From Streptomyces sp. ATexAB-D23 (GTDB lineage: Bacteria > Actinomycetota > Actinomycetes > Streptomycetales > Streptomycetaceae), in NCBI RefSeq assembly GCF_000373645.1, contig NZ_KB892022.1, forward strand, positions 1 through 64,000: 64,000 nt of DNA, written 5' to 3'. Both the position numbers and the translations under genes were made by a program. Every line of letters begins with the position of its first letter. Position 1 is the stretch's first letter. A model generated the notes under the pieces. The model worked only from the letters and a program-made list of their open reading frames with translations, had not been told where the DNA came from and searched no databases. Shown one piece after another: positions 7,053 to 16,305 of this stretch.

Positions 7053-9422
7053 ATGAGCAGGGGCACGCGGCCGCACACCGCCGACAGCCACGATCTGATC
7101 CGTGTGCACGGGGCGCGCGTGAACAATCTGAAGGATGTCAGCATCGAGATCCCCAAGCGCCGGCTGACGGTGTTCACGGGGGTGTCAGGTTCGGGCAAGA
7201 GCTCGCTGGTGTTCAACACCATCGCCGCCGAGTCGCAGCGGCTGATCAACGAGACGTACAGCGCCTTCGTCCAGGGGTTCATGCCGGCCCTGGCCCGGCC
7301 CGAGGTGGACGTCCTCGAAGGGCTGACGACCGCGATCATCGTCGACCAGCAGCGGCTGGGCGGCGACACCCGCTCCACGGTGGGCACGGCCACCGACGCC
7401 AACGCCATGCTGCGCATCCTCTTCAGCCGCCTCGGCTCCCCGCACATCGGCCCGCCCAGCGCGTACTCCTTCAACACCGCGTCCGTGAAGGCGAGCGGCG
7501 CGATCACCGTCGAGCGCGGCAACAGGAAGGCCGTGAAGGCGACCTTCAGCCGGACCGGCGGCATGTGCCCCGAGTGCGAGGGCCGGGGCACCGTCTCCGA
7601 CATCGACCTCAGCCAGCTCTACGACGACTCCAAGTCCCTCGCGGAGGGCGCGTTCACCATCCCCGGCTGGAAGTCGGACAGCTTCTGGACCGTGCGGGTC
7701 TATGCCGAGTCCGGCTTCCTGGACCCGGACAAGCCGATCGCGAAGTTCACCGAGCAGGAGATGCGGGACTTCCTCCACCGGGAGCCGACCAAGGTCAAGG
7801 TGGAGGGCGTCAACCTCACCTACGAGGGACTCATCCCCAAGATCCAGAAGTCCTTCCTGTCCAAGGACAAGGACTCGCTCCAGCCGCACATCCGGGCGTT
7901 CGTGGAGCGGGCGGTCACCTTCACCACCTGCCCCGCCTGCGAGGGCACCCGGCTCAGTGAGGGCGCCAGGTCCTCGAAGATCGCCGGGATCAGCATCGCG
8001 GACGCCTGCGCGATGCAGACCAGCGACCTGGCCGCCTGGATCGGCGGTCTGGACGAGCCCTCGGTGGCGCCGCTGCTCGGCGCGCTCGGGCAGACGCTGG
8101 ACTCGTTCGTGGAGATCGGCCTCGGCTATCTGGCGCTGGACCGTCCGGCCGGCACCCTGTCCGGCGGTGAGGCGCAGCGCGTCAAGATGATCCGCCACCT
8201 CGGCTCCTCGCTGACCGACACCACGTACGTCTTCGACGAGCCGACCGCCGGTCTGCACCCGCACGACATCCAGCGGATGAACAACCTGCTGCTGCGCCTG
8301 CGGGACAAGGGCAACACGGTGCTGGTCGTGGAGCACAAGCCGGAGACGATCGCGATCGCGGACCATGTGGTGGACCTCGGTCCGGGCGCCGGTACGGCGG
8401 GCGGCACCGTCTGCTTCGAGGGCACGGTCGACGGGCTGCGTGGCTCGGACACCGTCACCGGCCGCCACTTCGACGACCGGGCCGCGCTCAAGGAGGTCAC
8501 CCGCGAGCCCACCGGGGCGCTGGAGGTGCGGGGTGCGACGGCGAACAACCTGCGCGGTGTCGACGTGGACATCCCGCTCGGGGTGCTGACCGTCGTCACG
8601 GGTGTCGCGGGATCCGGCAAGAGCTCGCTGATCCACGGCTCGGTGTCCGGGCGGGACGGGGTGGTGTCGGTCGACCAGAGCCCGATCCGCGGTTCGCGGC
8701 GGAGCAACCCGGCGACGTACACCGGGCTGCTCGACCCGGTCCGCAAGGCGTTCGCCAAGGCCAACGGAGTGAAGCCCGCCCTGTTCAGCGCCAACTCCGA
8801 GGGCGCGTGCCCGGTGTGCAACGGCGCGGGGGTCGTCTTCACGGACCTGGCGATGATGGCGGGTGTCGCCACGGTCTGCGAGGAGTGCGAGGGCCGGCGT
8901 TTCCAGGCCTCCGTGCTCGAATACCGGCTCGGCGGGCGGGACATCAGCGAGGTGCTCGCGATGCCGGTGGACCGGGCGGAGGAGTTCTTCGGCTCCGGCG
9001 AGGCGCGTACGCCGGCCGCGCACCGCGTCCTCGAACGCCTCGCGGACGTCGGGCTCGGCTACCTCAGCCTCGGCCAGCCGCTGACCACGCTCTCCGGCGG
9101 TGAGCGCCAGCGGCTGAAGCTCGCCACGCACATGGGCGAGAAGGGCGGTCTGTACGTGCTCGACGAGCCGACCACCGGCCTCCACCTCGCGGATGTGGAG
9201 CAGCTCCTCGGGCTGCTCGACCGGCTGGTGGACGCGGGCAAGTCGGTCGTCGTCATCGAGCACCACCAGGCCGTCATGGCGCACGCCGACTGGATCATCG
9301 ACCTGGGTCCCGGCGCCGGCCACGACGGCGGCACGCTGGTCTTCGAGGGCACCCCCGCCGAACTCGTCGCCGCCCGGTCCACGCTGACGGGCGAGCACCT
9401 CGCGCGGTACGTCGGCGCCTGA
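7053..9422 (+). CDS. UvrA-like ABC ATPase (DrrC-type drug-resistance excinuclease paralogue)
   Basis: A 789-residue protein with two ABC ATPase halves and zinc-finger insertions, shorter than UvrA proper (about 950 residues). Seen: Walker A GVSGSGKSSLVFNT and GVAGSGKSSLIHGS; signature motifs LSGGEAQRVKM and LSGGERQRLKL; Walker B TYVFDEPTAGLHP and LYVLDEPTTGLHL; zinc motifs CPECEGRG, CPACEGTR, and CPVCNGAG with CEECEGRR. Short UvrA paralogues such as DrrC free DNA of bound intercalating drugs, and many Streptomyces carry extra copies for resistance. The ATG has GAGGGAGA upstream. It probably does not replace housekeeping UvrA. Confidence 0.87.
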   Translation: MSRGTRPHTADSHDLIRVHGARVNNLKDVSIEIPKRRLTVFTGVSGSGKSSLVFNTIAAESQRLINETYSAFVQGFMPALARPEVDVLEGLTTAIIVDQQRLGGDTRSTVGTATDANAMLRILFSRLGSPHIGPPSAYSFNTASVKASGAITVERGNRKAVKATFSRTGGMCPECEGRGTVSDIDLSQLYDDSKSLAEGAFTIPGWKSDSFWTVRVYAESGFLDPDKPIAKFTEQEMRDFLHREPTKVKVEGVNLTYEGLIPKIQKSFLSKDKDSLQPHIRAFVERAVTFTTCPACEGTRLSEGARSSKIAGISIADACAMQTSDLAAWIGGLDEPSVAPLLGALGQTLDSFVEIGLGYLALDRPAGTLSGGEAQRVKMIRHLGSSLTDTTYVFDEPTAGLHPHDIQRMNNLLLRLRDKGNTVLVVEHKPETIAIADHVVDLGPGAGTAGGTVCFEGTVDGLRGSDTVTGRHFDDRAALKEVTREPTGALEVRGATANNLRGVDVDIPLGVLTVVTGVAGSGKSSLIHGSVSGRDGVVSVDQSPIRGSRRSNPATYTGLLDPVRKAFAKANGVKPALFSANSEGACPVCNGAGVVFTDLAMMAGVATVCEECEGRRFQASVLEYRLGGRDISEVLAMPVDRAEEFFGSGEARTPAAHRVLERLADVGLGYLSLGQPLTTLSGGERQRLKLATHMGEKGGLYVLDEPTTGLHLADVEQLLGLLDRLVDAGKSVVVIEHHQAVMAHADWIIDLGPGAGHDGGTLVFEGTPAELVAARSTLTGEHLARYVGA

Positions 9423-9433
9423 GTGACATCGCG

Positions 9434-9467
9434 GCGCCTGCCCGGCCCGTGGCGGCCGGGCAGGCGC
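9434..9467 (+). terminator. Terminator after the UvrA-like gene
   Basis: A perfect 14-bp GC-rich stem (9434-9447 with 9454-9467) with a 6-nt loop lies 12 bp after the stop. Confidence 0.8.
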
Positions 9468-10165
9468 TTCTCCGTGCCCGTCGGACGGGCGGTGGCCGGA
9501 CTGGATGCCCGATCGGGTCAAGACGACGGGCCGTGGAACCCATGAGCCTTTTCAAGATGGCCGATTCGCACCGGAGTGGGCCGTGTGCGTGGAGTGATGA
9601 ACCATGTCATACCGCCACCAACCCTTCACGGTGGGCCACTTGAACCTTGAACCACTCATGGTCGCCGACCTGTGGCGTCGCGCGACCGGCCGGGCGGCGG
9701 GGCCGATCCAGAACAATCACCTTCGCTAATCGGATCTAACCTTTCCGCAACGACGCGCCCCCTGATGGGGGTTGGCGAAACGGGCCGGAGCAGGGACCGG
9801 CCGATCATTCCGCCTCAAGGAGGCGGGGCGCCGTACCTCCCGGTGACACAAGGGTTGGACGGGCGCGTACAAGCGGGAGTTGACCATTCCGCTTAGCCTC
9901 TCGACATCCACCTCGGAGACAGGTTTGATCGGAGCGGATCGTTTCCGCGCTTCTGCGTGAACGCAAATTTTCGACACTGCCCGCATCCGAGGTTGTGCAC
10001 TGGGCATAGGATCAAGCCGCGCCACTGGAGCCCCGCCCGCCCCGCCTGTCCCATCCGCAACTGTGCACATGATGTACGAGCGTCCCTACCGACACCCCAC
10101 AACCCGTTAACAGGTATCTGCGTGTCACCGATACTCAGCACCGGTTCCGGCGATGGAGCCGCGCA
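9468..10165. other. Long intergenic region upstream of the sensor gene
   Basis: About 700 bp with no convincing gene on either strand; its base composition is less GC-rich than the genes around it. It holds a small hairpin (9810-9816 with 9820-9826) and a TAGGAT hexamer at 10007-10012 that could be a -10 for the sensor gene. No riboswitch class was recognised. The length suggests complex regulation of the operon that follows. Confidence 0.4.
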
Positions 10166-12580
10166 GTGAAAATCAATCGTCGTCTCGTCCTGCTGGTCAC
10201 CGCGCCCCTCACCGTCGCGGTCACCTTCTCGGCCCTGGCCCTCGCACCCGCGACCAACCAGGCGCTCCAGGCGAACCGGCTGGCCTCCATGGTCGATGTA
10301 GCCGCCGGCGCCGCCGATTTAACTCATCAGCTGCAGCGCGAACGCGCGGCAGCCACCGCCCTGGTCTCGAACCAAGGGGACTCGGCCGCCTTCCAGGAAA
10401 CCTCTCAGGCGACCGATAAGAGCATCGCCACCTTCAACAGCCGGATCAAGCACCTGTCCGAGGTGCCCGGAAGCGCCCAGGAGGCGCTTGACCGCATCGA
10501 CCGCTTCATCGACGAACTCCCCGCCCTGCGCGCGCAGGTGCGCTCGGGCAGCACCACGATCTCCGCGCTCGCCTTCGGCTACCGGATCGTGATCGCCGAC
10601 CTCAACGGCTACCGCGACGGCATCGCGCAGGCCGACGGGGTCGACGCCGAGATCGCCGACCGCATCCGCGCGGCCGCCGCCCTGTCCGAGGCCGCCGAGT
10701 ACACCGCCCAGCAGCAGGTCACCGTCATGAGGGCGCAGGCCGCGGGCGGCTTCACGGTCGCCTCGCAGCGCACGTTCGACGCCACCCGGCTCGGCTACAC
10801 CGAGTCGACCGGCAAGCTGTTCGGTCTCGGCCCGGCGGAGTGGCGGACCTGGCTGGAGCGCACCCTCTCCGGCCCGAAGGCCCTGGCCTCCCGCAAGCTG
10901 GAGGACAAGATCGGGCGTACGGACACCAGCAAGGCCATCGGCGTCACCCCCAAGGAGTGGGTGACCGCGTCCGAGGACCGCCAGACCCTGCTGCACTCGG
11001 TCGAGAAGCGGATCGACGCGTCCGTCGCCGCGACCGTCGACAAGGAACGCACCAGGCTGCTGTGGACCGCCGGCGGCGAAGTCGCCCTGGTGCTGCTGAC
11101 CCTGGTCGGCGTCGTCGTCGTCGCCATCCGCCTCGGCCGCGTCATGATCCGCCGGCTGCGCGACCTGCGCAACGCCGCGCACGAGGTCGCCCACACCCGG
11201 CTGCCCGCCGTCATGAGCGAGCTGTCCCAGCCCGGCGCGCTGAGCGGCTCCACGCCCGAGCAGGTCGCGGAGCGGACCGGCAACCCGATCGAGACCACGG
11301 GCGGGGACGAGATCGGTGAGGTCGGTGAGGCGTTCAACGCCGTCCACCACGAGGCCGTCCGGCTCGCCGCCGAACAGGCGCGCGTGCACGAACAGTTCGC
11401 CGAGACCCTGGTCCGGGTCGCCCGCCGGGGCGCCCAGCTGACCAGCGTCATGGTGTCCGAGCTGGACACCGTGCAGCGCGACGAGGCCGACCCGGAGCGC
11501 ATGAAGACGCTCTTCGCGCTCGACCACCTCGCCATCCGCATGGAGCGCAACACCAACAACCTGCTGGTCCTCGGCGGTTACGGCAACGCCCGGGTGCGCT
11601 CCGCGGACATCGGCTGCTCCACCGTCATCGTGGCCGCCGCCCAGCAGATCGAACGCTTCGACCGGGTCTCCCTCGGCGCCATCGAGGCCGGCATCGGCAT
11701 CGCCGCCCGCGCCGTGCACGACGTCGCCCACATCCTGGCCGAGCTCCTGGACAACGCGACCCGTTTCTCGCCGCCCGACGCGCAGGTCGGGGTCGCCGTC
11801 TGGCGGCTCTGGGACCGGGCCGTCGTCCAGATCGTCGACGAGGGCGTGGGCATCTCCGCCGAGCGCCGCGCCGTGCACAACGCCGCGCTGCGCGAGCCCA
11901 AGGCGGGCATCGGGGACGTACGTTCCATGGGTCTGCACGTGGTGGCACGGCTGGCCGCCCGGCACGGCATCGTTGTCGAACTCCGCGACTCCTCGGGCCC
12001 CGGCACCATCGCCGAGGTCACCCTGCCCAAGACCGTGCTGGCCGAGGTCGCCGTCGAGGCTCCCCCCGTCCAGGGCGCGCCCGGTGAGGACCGGCGCGAC
12101 GAGGTCCGCTACGAGGCGCCGCGCCCGGTCACCGCCGGCCGCCCGACGCGCGACGTGCAGGGCCGGCCCGGCCGTCCCGTCGGCGCGAGCATCGGCTCCC
12201 GCCCGGACCGCCCCTCCGACGCGGACAAGCGCGACGACCACGAGGGCCCGGCGCGCGAGAAGGGCGAGGACAGGCGCGAGAGCGGCTCCACGCCCTCCCC
12301 GCACCCCGTGCACGACGAGCCGGTCTCGCGGATCGCCGGGGTCAGCGCGTCCGGTCTGCCCCTGCGGCAGCGCAACACGCCCCAGCAGTGGCCCACCCTG
12401 GGCAAGCGGGGCGGCACCGATCAGCGGTCCGGCACCGCCACGCCGAGGCCGTCACCCCGCCGCCGGGACTCCCGGCAGGTCTCCGACGTCCTCGCGGCCT
12501 ACGCCCAGGGCATCAGCCGGAGCACGAACCCCCGCGGGCGTTCCGCCACCGATGACAACACCGAACGGACCAAGAAATGA
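10166..12580 (+). CDS. Nitrate/nitrite-sensing (NIT) domain sensor with histidine-kinase-like ATPase (CvnA-like)
   Basis: An 804-residue membrane sensor of the CvnA type. An N-terminal TM helix (about residues 8-26) is followed by an extracytoplasmic NIT-type helical domain (HQLQRERAAATALVS is the typical start), a second TM (about 296-320), a HAMP-like linker, and a cytoplasmic GHKL ATPase with N-box HDVAHILAELLDNATRFSPP and G1 VDEGVGIS. The last 150 residues are Pro/Arg-rich and probably disordered. No phospho-acceptor H-box is obvious. Codon 52 is TTA (10319-10321), the only in-frame TTA noticed in the window, so translation should depend on bldA tRNA. The GTG start overlaps nothing; the 3' end overlaps the next gene (ATGA). 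Confidence 0.87.
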   Translation: MKINRRLVLLVTAPLTVAVTFSALALAPATNQALQANRLASMVDVAAGAADLTHQLQRERAAATALVSNQGDSAAFQETSQATDKSIATFNSRIKHLSEVPGSAQEALDRIDRFIDELPALRAQVRSGSTTISALAFGYRIVIADLNGYRDGIAQADGVDAEIADRIRAAAALSEAAEYTAQQQVTVMRAQAAGGFTVASQRTFDATRLGYTESTGKLFGLGPAEWRTWLERTLSGPKALASRKLEDKIGRTDTSKAIGVTPKEWVTASEDRQTLLHSVEKRIDASVAATVDKERTRLLWTAGGEVALVLLTLVGVVVVAIRLGRVMIRRLRDLRNAAHEVAHTRLPAVMSELSQPGALSGSTPEQVAERTGNPIETTGGDEIGEVGEAFNAVHHEAVRLAAEQARVHEQFAETLVRVARRGAQLTSVMVSELDTVQRDEADPERMKTLFALDHLAIRMERNTNNLLVLGGYGNARVRSADIGCSTVIVAAAQQIERFDRVSLGAIEAGIGIAARAVHDVAHILAELLDNATRFSPPDAQVGVAVWRLWDRAVVQIVDEGVGISAERRAVHNAALREPKAGIGDVRSMGLHVVARLAARHGIVVELRDSSGPGTIAEVTLPKTVLAEVAVEAPPVQGAPGEDRRDEVRYEAPRPVTAGRPTRDVQGRPGRPVGASIGSRPDRPSDADKRDDHEGPAREKGEDRRESGSTPSPHPVHDEPVSRIAGVSASGLPLRQRNTPQQWPTLGKRGGTDQRSGTATPRPSPRRRDSRQVSDVLAAYAQGISRSTNPRGRSATDDNTERTKK

Positions 12581-12981
12581 CCTCACCCACCGACCTGAGC
12601 TGGATCCTGAGCGACTTCGCCGGACGCATCCCGGAAGTCACCCAGGCGATAGCCGTGTCCGTGGACGGACTCGCGCTGGCATACACCGGTGTGGAGCGTG
12701 ACGACGCCGACCGGCTGGCCGCCATCGCCTCCGGCGTCGTCAACCTGCTTTCCGCGGCAGCACAGCTGACGAACACCGACCCGGTCGAGCACAGCCTCAC
12801 CGCGATGGAGGGCGGCTACATGTTCTCCATGGCCGTCTCCAGCGGTGCCTCGCTCCTGGTGACCACCACCAGGGACGCGGACATCGGTGAGGTCAGCTAC
12901 ATGATGTCCGAGCTGATCAACCAGGTCGGCGACTCGCTGTCCCCGCAGGTCCGTTCCTCTCACCACTCCCCCACGCACTGA
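12577..12981 (+). CDS. Roadblock/LC7-domain protein (CvnB-like)
   Basis: A 134-residue roadblock/LC7 protein, the partner of CvnA-type sensors, which in conservons helps regulate a Ras-like GTPase. The fold shows in LSWILSDFAGRIPEVTQAIA, VSVDGLALAYTGV and the C-terminal half (MFSMAVSSGASLLVTTTRDA). It starts within the stop of the sensor gene (ATGA), so translation is coupled. The usual next partners, a DUF742 protein and a CvnD GTPase, do not follow; an ABC transporter operon does. Confidence 0.87.
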   Translation: MTSPTDLSWILSDFAGRIPEVTQAIAVSVDGLALAYTGVERDDADRLAAIASGVVNLLSAAAQLTNTDPVEHSLTAMEGGYMFSMAVSSGASLLVTTTRDADIGEVSYMMSELINQVGDSLSPQVRSSHHSPTH

Positions 12982-13079
12982 CCGTCGGCCGTCCCCCCAC
13001 GGCCGCACCGACCCGTCCGCGGAGCCGACTCCGCGGTCGGGTCACACCGTTGTCCGACACTCCCCCGATGAGAGCTCCC

Positions 13080-14288
13080 ATGTTCTTCGACATACCCCGC
13101 CGTACCCGCCACCGCAGATTCCTGCGCCCGGCCGGCGCCGCCGCCCTCGCCCTGGGCCTGGCCGCCGTCACCGGATGCAGCAGCGACAGCGGCTCCGGCG
13201 ACAAGACCATCAAGGTCGGCCTGGTCGCCTCCCTGTCCGGCACCTACAAGTCGGTCGGCACCGACCTGCGGGACGGCTTCGACCTCTACCTGAAGACGCA
13301 CGGCAACAAGCTGGGCGGGCGCAAGGTCGAGCTGATCGTCGCCGACGAGGGCGACGGTCCGCCGACCGCGGTTCCGGCCGCCACCAAGCTGGTCAAGAAG
13401 GACAAGGTCGACGTGCTGACCGGCCTCGTCGGCGGTGGCTCGGTCAACGCGGTGCTGCCGCTGGTCAACCAGGCCAAGATCCCGTTCCTGGGCTCCAACG
13501 CCCGGCCCGAGGTCAAGGACGACACGTACGTCTGGACGACGAGCTTCATGTCCGACGAGCCGGGCAAGGCCATCGCCCCGTACGTCAAGGAGAAGGTGAA
13601 CGGACCGGTCTACGCGATCGGCCCCGACTACCAGGGCGGTTACGACGAACTGCGCGGGTTCACCGACGAGTTCAAGCGCATCAAGGGTGAGCTGGCCAAC
13701 CCCGACGGCAAGACCAAGTGGACGCCGTTCCCGCAGACGACCAACTTCATGCCGTACTTCGCGGAGATCGCCAAGACGGACGCCAAGGCCGTCTACTGCT
13801 TCTACGCGGGCAAGGCGGCGATCGACTTCGCCAAGCAGTACGCGCAGTCCGACATCGCCGACCTGCCGCTGTACACCGCCTTCGTCACCGAGGGCAGCGT
13901 GCTCCAGGCCGAGGGCCAGGCCGCGAAGGGCATCTACTCCGTCCTGAACTACGCGCCGGACCTCGACAACGCGGCCAATCGCAAGTTCGCCGCCGACTGG
14001 ACCGCCGAGCACGACACCCAGCCGACCACGTACGCGATGTCGTCCTACGACGCCGCCGCCGTGCTGGACAAGGCGATCGCGGACGCCGCGAAGAAGGGCG
14101 ACGTGACGCCGCAGACCATCAACAAGGCCATCGACGGCCTGGGCCAGATCGACAGCCCCCGCGGCGCGTGGGAGTTCGGCGCGAAGAGCCACGCACCGGT
14201 CCAGACCTGGTACCTGCGCCAGGTGCGTCCGGACGGCAACCAGCTGTCCAACGTCATGGTCCAGGACCTGGCGACGCTCGGCGGCTGA
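13080..14288 (+). CDS. Substrate-binding lipoprotein of a branched-chain amino-acid (or urea/amide) type ABC transporter
   Basis: A 402-residue periplasmic-binding protein type 1 (Peripla_BP_6). After a short Arg-rich start, a hydrophobic segment ends in the lipobox AVTGC, so it is anchored outside the membrane as a lipoprotein. The mature protein begins IKVGLVASLSGTYKSVGTDLRDG, the typical family start, and contains PFLGSNARPEVKDDTYVWTT. The ATG with GAGAG 7 nt upstream was preferred; an ATG 12 bp earlier and a TTG at 13050 lack a ribosome site. It heads a four-gene transporter operon (13080-17880). The ligand cannot be read from sequence: an amino acid, urea, a short amide or an aromatic acid are all possible. 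Confidence 0.88.
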   Translation: MFFDIPRRTRHRRFLRPAGAAALALGLAAVTGCSSDSGSGDKTIKVGLVASLSGTYKSVGTDLRDGFDLYLKTHGNKLGGRKVELIVADEGDGPPTAVPAATKLVKKDKVDVLTGLVGGGSVNAVLPLVNQAKIPFLGSNARPEVKDDTYVWTTSFMSDEPGKAIAPYVKEKVNGPVYAIGPDYQGGYDELRGFTDEFKRIKGELANPDGKTKWTPFPQTTNFMPYFAEIAKTDAKAVYCFYAGKAAIDFAKQYAQSDIADLPLYTAFVTEGSVLQAEGQAAKGIYSVLNYAPDLDNAANRKFAADWTAEHDTQPTTYAMSSYDAAAVLDKAIADAAKKGDVTPQTINKAIDGLGQIDSPRGAWEFGAKSHAPVQTWYLRQVRPDGNQLSNVMVQDLATLGG

Positions 14289-14289
14289 C

Positions 14290-16305
14290 ATGGAGCTTCT
14301 TGATGCCCACCTCGTGCCGGCGGTGGACGGAGTGGCCTACGGGCTGCTGCTGTTCGTGGTCGCCGCCGGCCTGAGCCTCGCGTTCGGCACCGCCGGCGTA
14401 CTGAATCTCTCGCACGGCATGCTGTACGCGATCGGCGCCTACACGGGCGCCGAGCTGAGCGACGGAACCTGGGGCGGCCTCGTCATCGGGCTGGCCGCCG
14501 GAACGGCTGCCGCCGCCCTCGCCGGGGCGGGGCTGTCCGCCGCGACGGTTCCGCTCGCCCGGCGTGGGCATCTCGCTCAAGCCCTGCTGACCTTCGGGAT
14601 AGCGCTGGTCGGCGGTGATCTGCTCATCCAGTTCTTCGGAGCGGACGAGCTGCCGGTGCGCGTCCCCGGCGCGCTCGACTCCTCGGTCCACCTGCTGGGC
14701 CACCGCTACCCCGCCTACCGGCTCTGCTTCATCGCCATGGCCGTCGTCCTGGCCGCCTTCGGTACCTGGGTGCTGACCCGGACCCGGGTGGGGGCCGCGG
14801 TACGGGCTTCGGCGGACGATCCCCAGATGCTCGCGGCCACCGGGCACAACCCCCGTGCCGTGCACACCGGGGTGCTCGCGGCGGCGGGTGCGCTGGCCGG
14901 TGCGGCGGGCGTGCTCGGGGCGCCGATCATCGGCCCGGGGCCCGGCACCTCCGAGAACGTCCTGATGCTGTCCCTCGTGGTCGTCGTCCTCGGCGGGCTG
15001 CGCTCGCTGTGGGCGACGCTCTTCGCGGCGGTCGCCGTGGGCGAGGTCCAGACCCTGGGCGTCTCCTTGCTGCCGGATCTGGCCCCGTACCTGCTGTTCG
15101 CCGCGATGGCGGCGGTGCTGGTGTTCCGCTCCCGCTTCGCGGAGCCCGCGGCGCACGAGGAGCAGGGCCCGTCGTCGGACCCGCTCACCCGGCTCCGACG
15201 TCTCCTCGCCGCGCGGTTGCAGAACCGTTCCCGCACGGTCGCGGCACCGGCCCGGGAGCCCGCCGAAGCGGCTCCGGGGCGGTTCGGGGCGTGGCTGCGC
15301 GGGTCCGGGTGGCGGCAGGCCGTCCCGCTGCTCGTACTGCTCGCCCTGCTGTTCGCGCTGCCGGGCATGCTCGACGCGTACAGCATCTCGCTGGCCGGGT
15401 CCGCCCTGGCCCTGGGGCTGCTCGCGGTCAGTGTCACCGTGCTGACCGGTTACGCGGGACTGCCCACCCTCGGGCAGACCGCCCCGTTCGCCGTCGGCGC
15501 GTACGCCACCGCCAATCTCGCGGACGCCGGGTGGACGATGGGCCCGGTCCAGATCGTCCTCTCGGCGCTGGCGGCCGCGGTGTTCTCGGCGCTGACCGGG
15601 CCCGCCGTGATCCGGGCCCGGGGCACCACCGTCCTGATGATCACGCTCGCCGTCGGCGAGCTGACGAGTGCGGTGATCAACCAGGTCAAGTCCGTCACCG
15701 GCGGCGCCGACGGGCTGGTCGGCTTCCCGGCCACCCAGGCGCTGTGGGGCGGTGAGGGCATGACCGAGGAGAGCGAGCTGTACGTCTACGCGCTCGTCGT
15801 CGCCGTCGTCGCCGTGGCCCTGACCCTGCTGGTGCTGCGCTCCCCGGCCGGCAAGCTGCTGACCGGGACGCGGGGCGCCGAGGCGCGGATGCGGGCCTCG
15901 GGCCACCCCGTGGGGCGCTATCTGCTGGTGGCCCACATCTGCGCGGGCGCGCTGGCCGGCGTCGGCGGCTCGCTGATGGTCACCGTCCAGCAGTACCTGT
16001 CCCCCGCCGACGTCGGCTTCGAGATCGCCGCGTTCGCCCTGCTCGCCGTCGTCATCGGCGGCGCGACATCCGTGATCGGCGGCCTGCTGGGCGCCGGGCT
16101 CATCGTCTTCACCCGGGACTGGGTCGCGAGTTCCTGGCCCGGCCACGGACCGCTGCTGCTCGGGATGCTGTTCATCGCCGCCGTGTACCTGCTGCCGCGC
16201 GGTCTGGCCGGCCTGCGCACCGCCATCGGCCGGCCGGCGCCGGACGGGACGCCTCCCGCCGTAGCCACGCCCGCCCCGTCCCCCGCCGGGAAGGTCTCCC
16301 CATGA
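14290..16305 (+). CDS. Fused LivH-LivM permease of the ABC transporter
   Basis: A 671-residue polytopic membrane protein. Residues about 1-290 are a LivH-type permease (VVAAGLSLAFGTAGVLNLSHG, TGVLAAAGALAGAAGVLGAP) and residues about 345-645 a LivM-type permease (LAVSVTVLTGYAGLPTLGQ, VAHICAGALAGVGGSLMVTV, VIGGATSVIGGLLGAG). These are normally two genes. They are joined by a Pro/Arg/Ala-rich linker (around FAEPAAHEEQGPSSDP) with no stop or frameshift, so the pore pair is made as one chain. It starts 2 bp after the binding-protein gene and overlaps the next gene by 4 bp. Confidence 0.88.
   Translation: MELLDAHLVPAVDGVAYGLLLFVVAAGLSLAFGTAGVLNLSHGMLYAIGAYTGAELSDGTWGGLVIGLAAGTAAAALAGAGLSAATVPLARRGHLAQALLTFGIALVGGDLLIQFFGADELPVRVPGALDSSVHLLGHRYPAYRLCFIAMAVVLAAFGTWVLTRTRVGAAVRASADDPQMLAATGHNPRAVHTGVLAAAGALAGAAGVLGAPIIGPGPGTSENVLMLSLVVVVLGGLRSLWATLFAAVAVGEVQTLGVSLLPDLAPYLLFAAMAAVLVFRSRFAEPAAHEEQGPSSDPLTRLRRLLAARLQNRSRTVAAPAREPAEAAPGRFGAWLRGSGWRQAVPLLVLLALLFALPGMLDAYSISLAGSALALGLLAVSVTVLTGYAGLPTLGQTAPFAVGAYATANLADAGWTMGPVQIVLSALAAAVFSALTGPAVIRARGTTVLMITLAVGELTSAVINQVKSVTGGADGLVGFPATQALWGGEGMTEESELYVYALVVAVVAVALTLLVLRSPAGKLLTGTRGAEARMRASGHPVGRYLLVAHICAGALAGVGGSLMVTVQQYLSPADVGFEIAAFALLAVVIGGATSVIGGLLGAGLIVFTRDWVASSWPGHGPLLLGMLFIAAVYLLPRGLAGLRTAIGRPAPDGTPPAVATPAPSPAGKVSP

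Noticed and set aside
9750..9900. Possible ydaO-type (c-di-AMP) or other riboswitch before the sensor gene
   Set aside because: No conserved core of a known class could be matched by eye; only a 7-bp hairpin is evident.
9449..10169. Several 64-114 codon frames in the long intergenic region upstream of the NIT sensor
   Set aside because: Codon use and composition do not look like Streptomyces genes, none has a ribosome site with family similarity, and they overlap one another on both strands.
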